From Clostridia bacterium (GTDB lineage Bacteria; Bacillota; Clostridia; Oscillospirales; Acutalibacteraceae), in contig JAFTEL010000058.1 of assembly GCA_017453685.1 (NCBI GenBank), positions 1 to 39,139 on the forward strand: a DNA stretch of 39,139 nt, written 5' to 3'. Of this stretch, positions 1 to 10,890 are shown in pieces; position 1 is the stretch's first letter, and every line of letters begins with the position of its first letter. The translations under genes were made by a program, and so were the position numbers. A model generated the notes under the pieces. It made no database searches. It was not told the DNA's origin and saw only the letters and a program-made list of their open reading frames with translations.

Positions 1-1331
1 CGTTTGAGCTCGCTGCGCGGCAGGATGGCAAGCAGCTTCCAGCCGATGTTCAGCGTTTCTTCGATGGAACGGTCGGAATCAAAGCCCTGCGAAACGTATT
101 CCTTTTCAAACTCGTCGGCGAATTTCGCGTAGAGCTTGTCGATATCGGTCAGCGCCGCCTCGCCCAGAATGGTCATGAGTTCCTTGGCGTCCTTGCCGCG
201 GGCGTAGGCGGAGAAGAGCTGATTCATGGTGTTGGAATGGTCTTTTCTGGTCTTGCCCTCGCCGATGCCCTTATCCTTCAGACGGGACAGCGACGGCAGA
301 ACGTCGATGGGCGGATTGACGCCCTTGCGGTAAAGCTCACGGTTGAGGATGATCTGACCCTCGGTGATGTAGCCGGTCAGGTCGGGAATGGGGTGCGTCT
401 TATCGTCTTCGGGCATGGACAGGATCGGGATCATGGTGATGGAGCCCTCTTTGCCCTTCTGACGGCCGGCGCGCTCATAGATCGACGCGAGGTCGGTATA
501 CATATAGCCGGGGTAGCCGCGGCGGCCCGGGACTTCCTTGCGGGCGGCGGAGACTTCACGCAGCGCGTCGGCGTAGTTGGTGATGTCGGTGAGGATGACG
601 AGCACATGCATCCCCTTTTCAAACGCCAGATATTCCGCGGCGGTCAGCGCCATTTTCGGCGTTGCGATACGCTCGATGGCCGGGTCGTTGGCGAGGTTGG
701 AGAACATGACCGTGCGTTCCAGCGCGCCGGTGGCGCGGAAGGATTCGACGAAGAAGTTGGATTCTTCAAACGTGATGCCCATGGCGGCAAAGACAACAGC
801 GAACTGCTCGTTCTTGCCCAGAACCTTGGCGTGCTTGGCGATCTGCGCCGCCAGATTGGCGTGCGGCAGACCGGAGGCGGAGAAGATGGGCAGCTTCTGC
901 CCGCGCACGAGGGTGTTCAGCCCGTCGATGGCGGAAACGCCCGTTTGGATGAACTCCTGCGGGTAGCTGCGCGCCGCCGGATTCATCGGAAGCCCGTTGA
1001 CGTCCAGCCGCTTTTCCGGGATGATCTCACAGCCGCCGTCGATCGGGCGGCCGAGACCGTCAAACACGCGGCCGAGCATATCCATGGAAACGCCCAGCTC
1101 CATCTGACGGCCGAGGAAGCGCACCTTGCTTTCGGCAAGGTTGATGCCGGTGGAGCTTTCAAATAACTGCACCAGCGCGTTCGTGCCGTTCACTTCCAGC
1201 ACGCGGCAGCGGCGCTTTTCGCCGTTGGCGAGTTCGATCTCGCCCAGCTCGTTATACTTGACGCGGTCGACTTCTCTGACGAGCATCAGAGGACCTGCCA
1301 CCTCTTGAATGGTTCTGTATTCCTTCGGCAT
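1..1331 (-). CDS. ntpB: V-type ATP synthase subunit B (3' end cut by window edge)
   Basis: Non-catalytic nucleotide-binding subunit of the V1 head of a V/A-type ATPase, alternating with subunit A. I translated it directly: it starts [18 protein letters not shown] and runs open to base 1, giving about 443 codons. The family is usually about 455-460 residues, so only the last ~15-20 are missing. The B-type degenerate P-loop region [11 protein letters not shown] is present, as are [12 protein letters not shown] and [13 protein letters not shown]. Its ATG overlaps the TGA of the subunit A gene by one base (TGATG), indicating translational coupling. The central-stalk subunit D gene would be expected just beyond base 1. 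Confidence 0.96.
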   Translation of the reverse strand, partial: MPKEYRTIQEVAGPLMLVREVDRVKYNELGEIELANGEKRRCRVLEVNGTNALVQLFESSTGINLAESKVRFLGRQMELGVSMDMLGRVFDGLGRPIDGGCEIIPEKRLDVNGLPMNPAARSYPQEFIQTGVSAIDGLNTLVRGQKLPIFSASGLPHANLAAQIAKHAKVLGKNEQFAVVFAAMGITFEESNFFVESFRATGALERTVMFSNLANDPAIERIATPKMALTAAEYLAFEKGMHVLVILTDITNYADALREVSAARKEVPGRRGYPGYMYTDLASIYERAGRQKGKEGSITMIPILSMPEDDKTHPIPDLTGYITEGQIILNRELYRKGVNPPIDVLPSLSRLKDKGIGEGKTRKDHSNTMNQLFSAYARGKDAKELMTILGEAALTDIDKLYAKFADEFEKEYVSQGFDSDRSIEETLNIGWKLLAILPRSELK

Positions 1332-3097
1332 CAGTCTTCCTCCTTCGCACACGCCTCTTTCAGTTCGGCGTCTAATTTGGCTTCGATCATGTCAAACTCG
1401 GCGGAAACGTCGGTCTCCTGAATATATTTGAAACGACCGATGGCTTCGCGGACGGGCATTTTGACGATCTTTTCAATATCCGCGCCGCCGTTGAGGGCTT
1501 CAAGGGCTTTATCGTAGAAATCAATGACCAGCTTCATCATACAGTGCTGCTTTTTCAGCGAGGAATAGGTATCGACCTCGTGGAAAGCGAGCTGATGCAG
1601 GAAGTCTTCACGGATGGAGCGCGCCGCTTCCATCTTCAGGCGGTCGGGCGCGGACAGCGCGTCCATACCGACGAGCTTGACGATCTCGTCCAGCGCCGCC
1701 TCATCGGAAAGCAGGCTCATCATCCTGCCGCGCAGCGCCGTCCAATCCCGCGCGACGTGTTCATTGAACCACGCGCCGAGGGAATCGGCATAGAGCGAAT
1801 AGCTGGTCAGCCAGTTGATGGCGGGGAAATGACGTTTATACGCCAAAGAGGAATCCAAGCCCCAGAACACCTTGACGATGCGCAGCGTTGCCTGGGAAAC
1901 GGGCTCGGAGATATCGCCGCCGGGAGGCGACACGGCGCCGATGACGGACAGCGCGCCCTCTCGTTTGTCGGAGCCGAGGGAGATCACGCGGCCGGCGCGC
2001 TCATAGAACTGCGCCAGACGGCTGCCGAGGTAGGCGGGGTAGCCTTCTTCACCGGGCATTTCTTCCAGTCGGCCGGACATTTCGCGCAGCGCCTCCGCCC
2101 AGCGGGAGGTGGAATCCGCCATGAGCGCGACAGAATAACCCATATCGCGGAAGTATTCGGCGATGGTGATGCCGGTATAAATCGAGGCTTCACGCGCGGC
2201 AACAGGCATATCGGAGGTGTTGGCGATGAGCACCGTGCGCTCCATCAGGGATTTGCCCGTATGCGGGTCGATCAGCTCGGGGAATTCGTTCAAAACGTCG
2301 GTCATTTCGTTGCCGCGCTCGCCGCAGCCGATGTAGACGACGATGTCGGCCTCCGCCCACTTGGCGAGCTGATGCTGGGTGACGGTCTTGCCGCTGCCGA
2401 ACGGACCGGGGATGGCGGCGACGCCGCCCTTGGCGATGGGGAACAGCGCATCGACCACGCGCTGACCCGTGATCAGCGGCATATCGGGCGAAAGCTTTTT
2501 GGCATAGGGTCTGCCCTTTCGCACCGGCCAGCGCTGCATGAGCGTGAGCGGAATTTTATTGCCGTTGGAAACAAGGGTGCAGACGGTTTCTTCCACCGTG
2601 AACTCACCGCGGAAGATCGTATCGACCGTGCCGCACACGTCAGGCGGCACCATGATCTTATGAACCACAACGTCGGTCTCCTGCACCGTGCCGATGATGT
2701 CGCCGCCCTTGACGGACTCACCGGCTTTGACGCAGGGCTCGAACGCCCATTTTTTCTCACGGGAAAGAGACGGCACCTCGATGCCGCGCTTGAGGTTGTT
2801 GCCGGTCAGGCGCATGATCTCTTCCAGCGGACGCTGGATGCCGTCGAAAATGCTGCTGATGAGGCCGGGCCCCAGTTCAACGCTCAGAGGCACGCCGGTG
2901 GATTCCACCGGTTCGCCCGTGCCGAGACCGGACGTTTCCTCATAAACCTGAATGGAGGCGCGGTCGCCGTGCATCTCGATGATCTCGCCGATCAGGCGAT
3001 CGTCGCTGACGCGGACCACGTCGTACATATTGGCGTCCCGCATGCCGCTCGCCACGACAAGCGGACCGGAAATCTTGGTAATCGTTCCTTTGCTCAT
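1331..3097 (-). CDS. ntpA: V-type ATP synthase subunit A (catalytic)
   Basis: Catalytic ATP-hydrolysing or -synthesising subunit of the V1 head, acting at the cytoplasmic face of the membrane. The 588 residues are full length for the family. The Walker A motif GPFGSGKT is at residues 231-238, followed by the catalytic-glutamate segment CGERGNEM. The long insertion between the N-terminal beta barrel and the nucleotide domain that marks A rather than B subunits is present at about residues 110-190. An AAAGGA-type ribosome-binding site lies about 10 bases before the ATG. The gene sits between subunits F and B in canonical operon order. Confidence 0.98.
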   Translation of the reverse strand: MSKGTITKISGPLVVASGMRDANMYDVVRVSDDRLIGEIIEMHGDRASIQVYEETSGLGTGEPVESTGVPLSVELGPGLISSIFDGIQRPLEEIMRLTGNNLKRGIEVPSLSREKKWAFEPCVKAGESVKGGDIIGTVQETDVVVHKIMVPPDVCGTVDTIFRGEFTVEETVCTLVSNGNKIPLTLMQRWPVRKGRPYAKKLSPDMPLITGQRVVDALFPIAKGGVAAIPGPFGSGKTVTQHQLAKWAEADIVVYIGCGERGNEMTDVLNEFPELIDPHTGKSLMERTVLIANTSDMPVAAREASIYTGITIAEYFRDMGYSVALMADSTSRWAEALREMSGRLEEMPGEEGYPAYLGSRLAQFYERAGRVISLGSDKREGALSVIGAVSPPGGDISEPVSQATLRIVKVFWGLDSSLAYKRHFPAINWLTSYSLYADSLGAWFNEHVARDWTALRGRMMSLLSDEAALDEIVKLVGMDALSAPDRLKMEAARSIREDFLHQLAFHEVDTYSSLKKQHCMMKLVIDFYDKALEALNGGADIEKIVKMPVREAIGRFKYIQETDVSAEFDMIEAKLDAELKEACAKEED

Positions 3098-3124
3098 ATC
3101 AATCCATTTCCTTTCTGCAGCCGG

Positions 3125-3436
3125 TCACTTCAATATATCCGAACCGACCGCCTGCTCCACCGTTTTGCTCACGACCGCCATACCGATACCGGTATTCCCT
3201 TTCACGCCGGGGATCGGCACGACCGCCGGGATCGGCTGGCTGTGATACCGCTCGATCTGCTGCGGTATCTGCGAAGCAAGCGCTTCGGTGATGTAGATCA
3301 CCGCGTAATCCTCCTGCGCGAGGTGGCGCAGCGTGTTCGCCGCCTCGTGGGGATCGACGCAGGGAAAAATCTGAAGGCCGAGCGAGGCGAAGCCGTAAAT
3401 GCTGTCGGCGTCGCCGATGACTGCCACTTTATACAT
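3125..3436 (-). CDS. ntpG: V-type ATP synthase subunit F (central stalk)
   Basis: Small central-stalk subunit that binds subunit D and couples rotation to the head. The 103 residues are typical. The N-terminal MYKVAVIGDADSIYGFASLG segment (Rossmann-like, with GD at residues 8-9) and the later IPGVKGNTGIG are family hallmarks. The start overlaps the end of the subunit C gene by 8 bases, so translation is probably coupled. It is called NtpG in Enterococcus naming and AtpF in others, so the symbol depends on the convention used. Confidence 0.93.
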   Translation of the reverse strand: MYKVAVIGDADSIYGFASLGLQIFPCVDPHEAANTLRHLAQEDYAVIYITEALASQIPQQIERYHSQPIPAVVPIPGVKGNTGIGMAVVSKTVEQAVGSDILK

Positions 3437-4400
3437 ACAGGTTCCTCACTCTCCTTTCGATCTCCTGCTGCGGTAGCCGGTTGAGCTTGCCGCTGAGAAT
3501 AATGCGCACGTTTTTTACCTGAGATTCACAGGCCAGATAATAAGCCGCTACGGGTTCGACGCCGAACGCGCTGTGTTTGGCCTGAATATAGATGGCAAGC
3601 AGCGCGTCGTCGCACTCCTTTTCAAAGGTGACCGAATCGGTCAAAATCCCTTTCGCCAAACGCGGATAACCCGCGGCATCCAGCACCTGCGCCAGTTCTT
3701 CCGCACCGCTGCGCGCGGCGGCGCAGAGGGCTTCTTTGTCGAGTTTGCCGCTGCCGCTGACCGCCTGCTCCATGAATTTTTCATCCTTGCCGGTTCTGAA
3801 ACAGCGGTAAGCCGTTTTCGCGTCGGCACAGTCCGCCAGCGTTTGAGCGAGGGTGAGCAGCATGGCGCTTTCGCTCTTCTTCGCCATGTCGACGGCGGTG
3901 CGCAGCGCGGCGCAGTCAAGCAGACAATCGGCGCGCTGGCCGTTGCCGGTCTGCACCAGCATATCGTAAGCCTCCTGCGCGCTTTCCTGCAAAAAAGCGG
4001 GAAGCAGGTCGAACCGATGCGTTTCCACGGCGTCAAGCAGCGCTTCCGCATTGAAAACGCAGGGCTGCATCATATACTTTTTCGCGTCGCCGCCCGTGAA
4101 CTTGCATTTGAGCGCCGCTTTCAGGTTGTGAAAATCGTTGAACACGATGATGCTGTTCAAAATCGTCACGTCTTCCAAAGAGCTTTGGATCAACTCCCAC
4201 GCCTCGTCGCGTTTGCGGCGAAAGGCGGCGGCGTTGCTCTCGCTCTTTTCGTCGAGTTCCCAACCCTTATCGTTGAGGAACGCGACGGCGCTTGGGTAGT
4301 CGGGCGCCGAGATCAGCTGCTCAAAATCCGCCGAAGTGAGAAGATTCAGCTCATTACAGCGGATGCGCGCCACCGCATAAGCAAAATGTAACTCGTTCAT
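3429..4400 (-). CDS. ntpC: V-type ATP synthase subunit C
   Basis: Subunit C (eukaryotic d homologue) is the cytoplasmic funnel that sits on the membrane ring and docks the central stalk. The product is 323 residues, all-helical in character with no membrane segment, and begins MNELHFAYAVARIRCNELN, typical of the family. An AGGTG ribosome-binding site lies 5 bases before the ATG. A GC-rich stem-loop separates it from the preceding subunit E gene, the only substantial gap within the operon. The 3' end overlaps subunit F. Confidence 0.93.
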   Translation of the reverse strand: MNELHFAYAVARIRCNELNLLTSADFEQLISAPDYPSAVAFLNDKGWELDEKSESNAAAFRRKRDEAWELIQSSLEDVTILNSIIVFNDFHNLKAALKCKFTGGDAKKYMMQPCVFNAEALLDAVETHRFDLLPAFLQESAQEAYDMLVQTGNGQRADCLLDCAALRTAVDMAKKSESAMLLTLAQTLADCADAKTAYRCFRTGKDEKFMEQAVSGSGKLDKEALCAAARSGAEELAQVLDAAGYPRLAKGILTDSVTFEKECDDALLAIYIQAKHSAFGVEPVAAYYLACESQVKNVRIILSGKLNRLPQQEIERRVRNLYV

Positions 4401-4413
4401 TCAAGCACCTGCC

Positions 4414-4435
4414 GCGCGGTTTTGAGGAACCGCGC
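4414..4435 (-). other. Stem-loop between ntpE and ntpC
   Basis: An 8-bp perfect inverted repeat (GCGCGGTT / AACCGCGC) with a 6-base loop lies just after the subunit E stop and just before the ntpC ribosome-binding site. There is no T tract, so it is not a canonical terminator. Hairpins at such sites can stabilise or process operon mRNA; that role is inference. Confidence 0.5.
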
Positions 4436-4448
4436 CGCGTCCTTTCGT

Positions 4449-5042
4449 TTAATTCTCTTCGTCGTTTTCCGCTTCAAACAGCAGGCGGTTGACCAACTCA
4501 GTCAGCTCTTCGCGCTTTTCGGCGATCAGTTCTTTGGGCGTGCCGTTGATCTCGATGTTGCCGTAGACCAGAACGAAGCCGCCCGGAATATCGGCGGGGT
4601 CTTTGCACAGCTTGATCTCGCCGAGCTTCGAGAGAAAAGAGCCCGGCGCACGGCGCAGATCGCGCTCATTCAGGTGCAAAACGCCCTCGCCCGGCTGGGC
4701 GTTGGCTTTGATCAGCGCCGACAGCGCGACGAAATACTCCTTGTCGGGCATGGCGAGAAAAGCCTGCTCCGCCTGGGCGATCGCGTCGTTGATGACCTGC
4801 ATTTTCGCCTTGAGGATCGCCTGCTTTTTCTGCTGCTGCACCGACGCGAGCGCGCGCACCACGACCGCCTTGGCCGCTTCGTCGGAGGCGGCGTCGGCTT
4901 CGGCGTACTGCCGCTCCAAATCAGCCTTGGTGCTTTCGGCGATCTCCTGCGCCTTTTTTTCGGCCTGCGCGATCACCTCGGCGCACCGCTGCGCGGATTC
5001 CGCCTCGATCTTTTCAATGATTCTTGTTAAACCGTCCATCAT
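4449..5042 (-). CDS. ntpE: V-type ATP synthase subunit E (peripheral stalk)
   Basis: Peripheral-stalk subunit that pairs with the G/H coiled coil to hold the head against rotation. The 197 residues are usual for the family. The N-terminal ~85 residues are charged and Ala/Glu/Lys rich, forming a long helix, followed by a compact C-terminal head. Two adjacent ATG codons follow a GGGGG ribosome-binding site; the second gives the better spacing (start at 5039), so the first methionine may not be used. The gene follows the proteolipid gene by 10 bases. Confidence 0.92.
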   Translation of the reverse strand: MMDGLTRIIEKIEAESAQRCAEVIAQAEKKAQEIAESTKADLERQYAEADAASDEAAKAVVVRALASVQQQKKQAILKAKMQVINDAIAQAEQAFLAMPDKEYFVALSALIKANAQPGEGVLHLNERDLRRAPGSFLSKLGEIKLCKDPADIPGGFVLVYGNIEINGTPKELIAEKREELTELVNRLLFEAENDEEN

Positions 5043-5052
5043 AGTCCCCCGC

Positions 5053-7525
<2,473 letters not shown>

Positions 7526-7569
7526 AAGCAACACCTCCTTTGCGGCAAATTCACCGCATCACCGTAAGG

Positions 7570-7887
7570 TCATACGGGAATGATCGTTTTCAGAATCGCT
7601 TTTGTGGTTTCTTTGCGTTTGGATTTGCCGAGCGCGATGATATCCTCGCAGTCCGCCTGCGATTCCTTCGCGGCGTTGGCAAAGATCTCGCTCGCCTTTT
7701 TTTCGGCGGCGGCCGCCTTCGCCCTGGCGCGCTCTTCCGCCTTATCCTGCGCGTCAAGCTCATCCTGCTGCGCCTGCGCTTTCGCCTGAGCCACGATCTG
7801 CTCCGCTTTTTCACAGGCGGCAAGGTAAGCCTCGTTTGCCTTTTTTTCTTCTTCCAGAATGGCGTTCACGGTTTCGGAAGCCATCAT
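7570..7887 (-). CDS. ntpF: V-type ATP synthase subunit G/H-like peripheral stalk protein
   Basis: First gene of the ATPase operon. It encodes about 105 residues, nearly all charged coiled coil rich in Ala, Glu and Lys (about residues 10-95). In Enterococcus order the first gene (ntpF) encodes the partner of subunit E in the peripheral stalk; position and coiled coil support that role here. The start chosen is ATG 7887, about 8 bases after AAAGGTGG; an in-frame GTG at 7896 overlaps that site. The assignment rests on composition and synteny because this subunit is poorly conserved. Confidence 0.82.
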   Translation of the reverse strand: MMASETVNAILEEEKKANEAYLAACEKAEQIVAQAKAQAQQDELDAQDKAEERARAKAAAAEKKASEIFANAAKESQADCEDIIALGKSKRKETTKAILKTIIPV

Positions 7888-7908
7888 GCAACCCACCTTT
7901 CTATCGGT

Positions 7909-7937
7909 AATATCAAGGTTTGACCAATTGTTCTCAA
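7909..7937 (-). promoter_or_regulatory. Predicted promoter of the V-ATPase operon
   Basis: On the minus strand, TTGAGA (7932-7937), a 17-base spacer and GATATT (7909-7914) lie about 20 bases before the first operon gene and just after the tmcAL stop. The match to SigA consensus is moderate (5/6 and 4/6). Confidence 0.5.
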
Positions 7938-7950
7938 ATCAAACAGTTCG

Positions 7951-9090
7951 TTATAATTTTGTCGGGAAATAGCGGCCTGCCGCTCTCGGTTCGGCAAAGC
8001 AGAGGCCGAACACGTCGTCCGCCGCACATTCCAATTCAAAAATATGTCTGCCGCGTTCATCGAGCTGAGCGGTCTGCGCCGCGCGTGCCAGCACCGGCAG
8101 CGTGCAGCCGGTCAGCAGCGTTTTGCCCGTTTCGTTCGCCGCCAGCACGCGCAGATAAGGCGGCTCAAGCTGTGCGTCCTGAGCCGTGACGCCGAGAAAC
8201 AGACTCCACACGATGCGCCGGATACGCGCCAGCGGGTAGCGTTTGGTTTTGCTCAGCGCGAACAGTTCTTCGAGCGAACCCGCCTGACGGGACGCCGCGA
8301 AAACGCGGTTTTCCAACCCTTCGGACAGATCGGGCGCACAGGAAAACTCCTTTTGTTTCATGGCGCGCAGTTTGGCGAGCACCGCCGTATCCAGGCGGTT
8401 TGCTTCGGTGTGCGGGCAAGATAAGAGCGTGTGCGGCACGAAAGCCGAAACGTCCTCTCCCCTGCGCAGCTTTTCCCGCAGCAGCGAACCAGAAAGCGGC
8501 TCGCCCTCGGTCAGTTCTGCGGAATCATGCCCCGCGCCGACGCGTTTGACGGCAAAGGGCTCGATGCCGCTTCCCTGCAGCGCGGCGATGTATTCGACCG
8601 CCAGCGCGTTGTTCGGACTTGATAAAAGCGCGGCATAAGACTTACCCAAGAGCTTTTCGCACGCGTTTTGCCGCGCGGCGGCAAAGGAAACGCCGCCGTT
8701 CAGTTCGATCTTGACCGCTTCGGAAAACGCGGGCTGCGCGAGCGCCTGCGCCACCTGTGTGAGCGCTTCAGCGTCGCCGCATTCGCAGCCGAAAGCGAGC
8801 GTATCGATCCCGCCCAGCGCACGAGCCAGCGCCGCGCCGCCTTTGGCAAAGGTCTGCGCCCCCGCCATCGCCCACGGCAGCGGCAGCTCAACCACCAGAT
8901 CGGCGCCGCATTCCACGGCCGCCGCGGCACGGTCAAACTTGTCGAAAACAGCGTAGTCGCCGCGCTGGACAAAGTTGCCGCTCATGATGAGAACGACACG
9001 TTCCGCGCCGCTTTCGCGCAGCTGTTCCAGCAAGTATTCGTGCCCCGTGTGCAGCGGGTTCAGTTCGGCAATTACAGCCGCTGTTTTCAC
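7951..9090 (-). CDS. tmcAL: tRNA(Met) cytidine acetate ligase
   Basis: TmcAL-family nucleotidyltransferase-fold protein. In Bacillus it makes N4-acetylcytidine at the wobble position of elongator tRNA-Met using ATP and acetate. The 379-residue product opens with VKTAAVIAELNPLHTGH, containing the family HxGH motif at residues 14-17, followed by IMSGNFVQRGD and ADLVVELPLPWAMAGAQ, both characteristic. I chose GTG 9090, preceded by GGTGGTG; upstream in-frame extension is unlike the family. It has its own promoter and a striking palindrome in its 5' region. Confidence 0.9.
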   Translation of the reverse strand: MKTAAVIAELNPLHTGHEYLLEQLRESGAERVVLIMSGNFVQRGDYAVFDKFDRAAAAVECGADLVVELPLPWAMAGAQTFAKGGAALARALGGIDTLAFGCECGDAEALTQVAQALAQPAFSEAVKIELNGGVSFAAARQNACEKLLGKSYAALLSSPNNALAVEYIAALQGSGIEPFAVKRVGAGHDSAELTEGEPLSGSLLREKLRRGEDVSAFVPHTLLSCPHTEANRLDTAVLAKLRAMKQKEFSCAPDLSEGLENRVFAASRQAGSLEELFALSKTKRYPLARIRRIVWSLFLGVTAQDAQLEPPYLRVLAANETGKTLLTGCTLPVLARAAQTAQLDERGRHIFELECAADDVFGLCFAEPRAAGRYFPTKL

Positions 9091-9111
9091 GCCGTTCACC
9101 ACCGATATAAG

Positions 9112-9145
9112 AATCGAACGGACGAAAGAACTCGTCCGTTCGATT
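9112..9145. repeat. 14-bp perfect inverted repeat at the tmcAL transcription start
   Basis: The arms AATCGAACGGACGA and TCGTCCGTTCGATT are perfectly complementary, with a 6-base loop. The outer end overlaps the -10 box of the predicted tmcAL promoter, so the repeat spans the promoter edge and the first ~30 transcribed bases. It could be an operator or a 5'-terminal RNA hairpin. Neither side has a T tract good enough for an intrinsic terminator. Confidence 0.8.
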
Positions 9146-9171
9146 ATACACGATTCTGTGGTAAATATCAA
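9143..9171 (-). promoter_or_regulatory. Predicted SigA promoter of tmcAL
   Basis: Minus strand: TTGATA (9166-9171), 17-base spacer, TATAAT (9143-9148); 5/6 and 6/6 matches. It lies between the sigE stop and the tmcAL start. Confidence 0.75.
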
Positions 9172-9195
9172 GAAAAATCTAATATATTGTGTAAA

Positions 9196-9906
9196 TTAAA
9201 GCATCGCCTGTTCCATCTCCCGCCGAATCTGACAGAGGATCCTCTTTTCCAGCCTTGAAATATAGCTTTGCGAGATGCCGAGCAGGTCGGCTACCTCTTT
9301 CTGGGTGTATTCCCGACCGCCGCCCAGACCGAAGCGCAGGCACATGATACGGTGCTCACGCTCATCCAGCCGGTCGACGATGCGCAGCAGCAGATCCGTT
9401 TCGTCCTGCCGCTCCAGATCCACGTTCACCTCGTCGCCTTCGCTCCCCAGCACGTCGGAGAGCAGCAGATCGTTGCCGTCCCAATCCACGTTCAGCGGCT
9501 CGTCGATGGAGACCTCCGTGCGGATATTGGCGATCTTGCGCATATGCATGAGAATTTCGTTTTCGATGCAGCGGGAAGCGTAGGTGGCGAGCTTGATCTT
9601 TTTGTCGGGGCGAAAGGTGTTGACGGCTTTGATCAGCCCGATGGTACCGATGGAGATCAGGTCTTCAATGCCGACGCCGCTGTTCTCAAACTTGCGCGCG
9701 ATGTAGACGACCAGCCGCAGATTATGAACGATCAGCGGTTCCCGCGCCCGCTCGTCGCCCTCAGCGATGCGCTCCATCAGCTCCTTCTCCTGTTTGGCGC
9801 TCAGCGGCGCCGGCAGGGTGTCCGGCCCGTTGATGTAATGGATCTGTCCTTTGTTTTTTCTTCCGATTCTTTTGAAAAGCTGTCGGATGGTTTGCCTGAT
9901 GCTCAT
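9196..9906 (-). CDS. sigE: RNA polymerase sporulation sigma factor SigE (pro-form)
   Basis: Mother-cell-specific sigma factor of early sporulation. The 236-residue product contains the near-invariant region 2 block [19 protein letters not shown] and [15 protein letters not shown], followed by [18 protein letters not shown] and the region 4 helix-turn-helix ending [14 protein letters not shown]. About 20-25 residues precede the conserved QIHYINGPD, corresponding to the inhibitory pro-sequence that SpoIIGA removes. The start is ATG 9906, nine bases after AAGGTG; an ATG nine bases further upstream abuts the ribosome-binding site. It follows spoIIGA, as in other spore formers. Confidence 0.97.
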   Translation of the reverse strand: MSIRQTIRQLFKRIGRKNKGQIHYINGPDTLPAPLSAKQEKELMERIAEGDERAREPLIVHNLRLVVYIARKFENSGVGIEDLISIGTIGLIKAVNTFRPDKKIKLATYASRCIENEILMHMRKIANIRTEVSIDEPLNVDWDGNDLLLSDVLGSEGDEVNVDLERQDETDLLLRIVDRLDEREHRIMCLRFGLGGGREYTQKEVADLLGISQSYISRLEKRILCQIRREMEQAML

Positions 9907-10768
9907 GATTTTCATCACCTTTTCCGAATTCAAATGGAATGACTGCGTTTACCAGAACCTCGCAGCCCTGCTCGAACCGCTCGGCGGAAGAGACCGCCAG
10001 CACGGCGCGTTCCAGCCGCGCCCTTTCGTGCGAATCCTTCGCCAAAAAGCCCGTCACGTCGAAAGCGGGCAGCAGCCCCTCCCCTTTTGCCGTGGCGCAG
10101 GGAATCAGGCGAAAGCCGCGCGGCAGTTCGCCGTCCGCCGGCGGATCATATTCCGGCACGACGCGCCTTGCCAGCGATTCGGAAATGACCTGCACCGCCT
10201 GCCCTGTGAACGGGTCCTTGAGCGTGTTGCCGGTATCCACCAGCCCCCGACAGAGGAAGCTCCTGCCGCCGTGATCGAACCGCACCTCGCACACCGCCTG
10301 CTCCTGCTTCCGTTTGGAAAAGAAGCGGTGGAACAGCCAAACCGCCGCGTAAAACACGCCGCAGCCGAGCACCAGCGGCAAAAAGCCGATCTCAAAATAG
10401 ACCGCGCCGTTGCGCAGCACCAGCCCGTTGGGCTTGAGCAGGAACCAGGCGCCGACCAGCGCGCCGGCGAACAGACAGCTCACGCCTGCCGTCACCAGCC
10501 AGAGCCGCGTGAACCGCCGCAGAGAGCCGAATCCGAACACGGCGAAAACAACGGGCAGCAGCAAAACGGCACGCAGCAGAAAGCTCAGCGGCAGACTGCT
10601 TTGCGGCAGAAAAATGGTCAGCGAAGACGCGCCGCCCAGCAAACTGCCGAGCACCATGCGCCACACTCTGACCTGTTCGCCGCCGAGCCGCCGCGCCGCG
10701 GCGAGCAGGAAAAACGAGATCATCATATTCAGCGCAACGAGAACGTCCACGTAAATGACCTGCTTCAT
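9761..10768 (-). CDS. spoIIGA: Sporulation sigma-E processing protease SpoIIGA (with overlapping C-terminal extension)
   Basis: Membrane-embedded aspartic protease that cleaves pro-SigE in the septum. The N-terminal half has about five membrane helices (residues 1-150). The soluble half carries the catalytic motif [14 protein letters not shown]. The start is ATG 10768, six bases after AAGGGG. The usual length is about 290-310 residues, but here the frame stays open to 335. The last ~48 residues, after [11 protein letters not shown], are polar, basic and low in complexity, and overlap the first 146 bases of sigE in another frame. The body is certain; whether the extension is made, or reflects a shifted stop, cannot be decided here. 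Confidence 0.9.
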   Translation of the reverse strand: MKQVIYVDVLVALNMMISFFLLAAARRLGGEQVRVWRMVLGSLLGGASSLTIFLPQSSLPLSFLLRAVLLLPVVFAVFGFGSLRRFTRLWLVTAGVSCLFAGALVGAWFLLKPNGLVLRNGAVYFEIGFLPLVLGCGVFYAAVWLFHRFFSKRKQEQAVCEVRFDHGGRSFLCRGLVDTGNTLKDPFTGQAVQVISESLARRVVPEYDPPADGELPRGFRLIPCATAKGEGLLPAFDVTGFLAKDSHERARLERAVLAVSSAERFEQGCEVLVNAVIPFEFGKGDENHEHQANHPTAFQKNRKKKQRTDPLHQRAGHPAGAAERQTGEGADGAHR

Positions 10769-10828
10769 GCTCATCCCCTTGCTCAGCATATTACGGAACA
10801 AACGAAAAAACGGTCAGTTCGCGTCGCA

Positions 10829-10876
10829 CAAAAAAATAAACCCCGGGCGGCGCTTACTCATAAGCACCGACCGGGG
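10829..10876 (-). terminator. Intrinsic terminator after the LCAT-like hydrolase gene
   Basis: On the minus strand a 16-bp GC-rich stem (10861-10876 with 10841-10856, two G-T pairs) and a 4-base loop are followed by TTTATTTTTTT. It ends the pcrA operon and insulates spoIIGA. Confidence 0.92.
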
Positions 10877-10890
10877 AAAACAAGGAGGAT

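Noticed and set aside
1544..3484. Long plus-strand open frame opposite ntpA
   Set aside because: It is a by-product of GC-rich third codon positions on the real minus-strand gene. It has no ribosome-binding site, no recognisable motif, and crosses two real genes.
9112..9145. The tmcAL palindrome as the sigE terminator
   Set aside because: The bases after the stem on the minus strand (CTTATATCGG) do not form a T tract, and a strong promoter overlaps the repeat.
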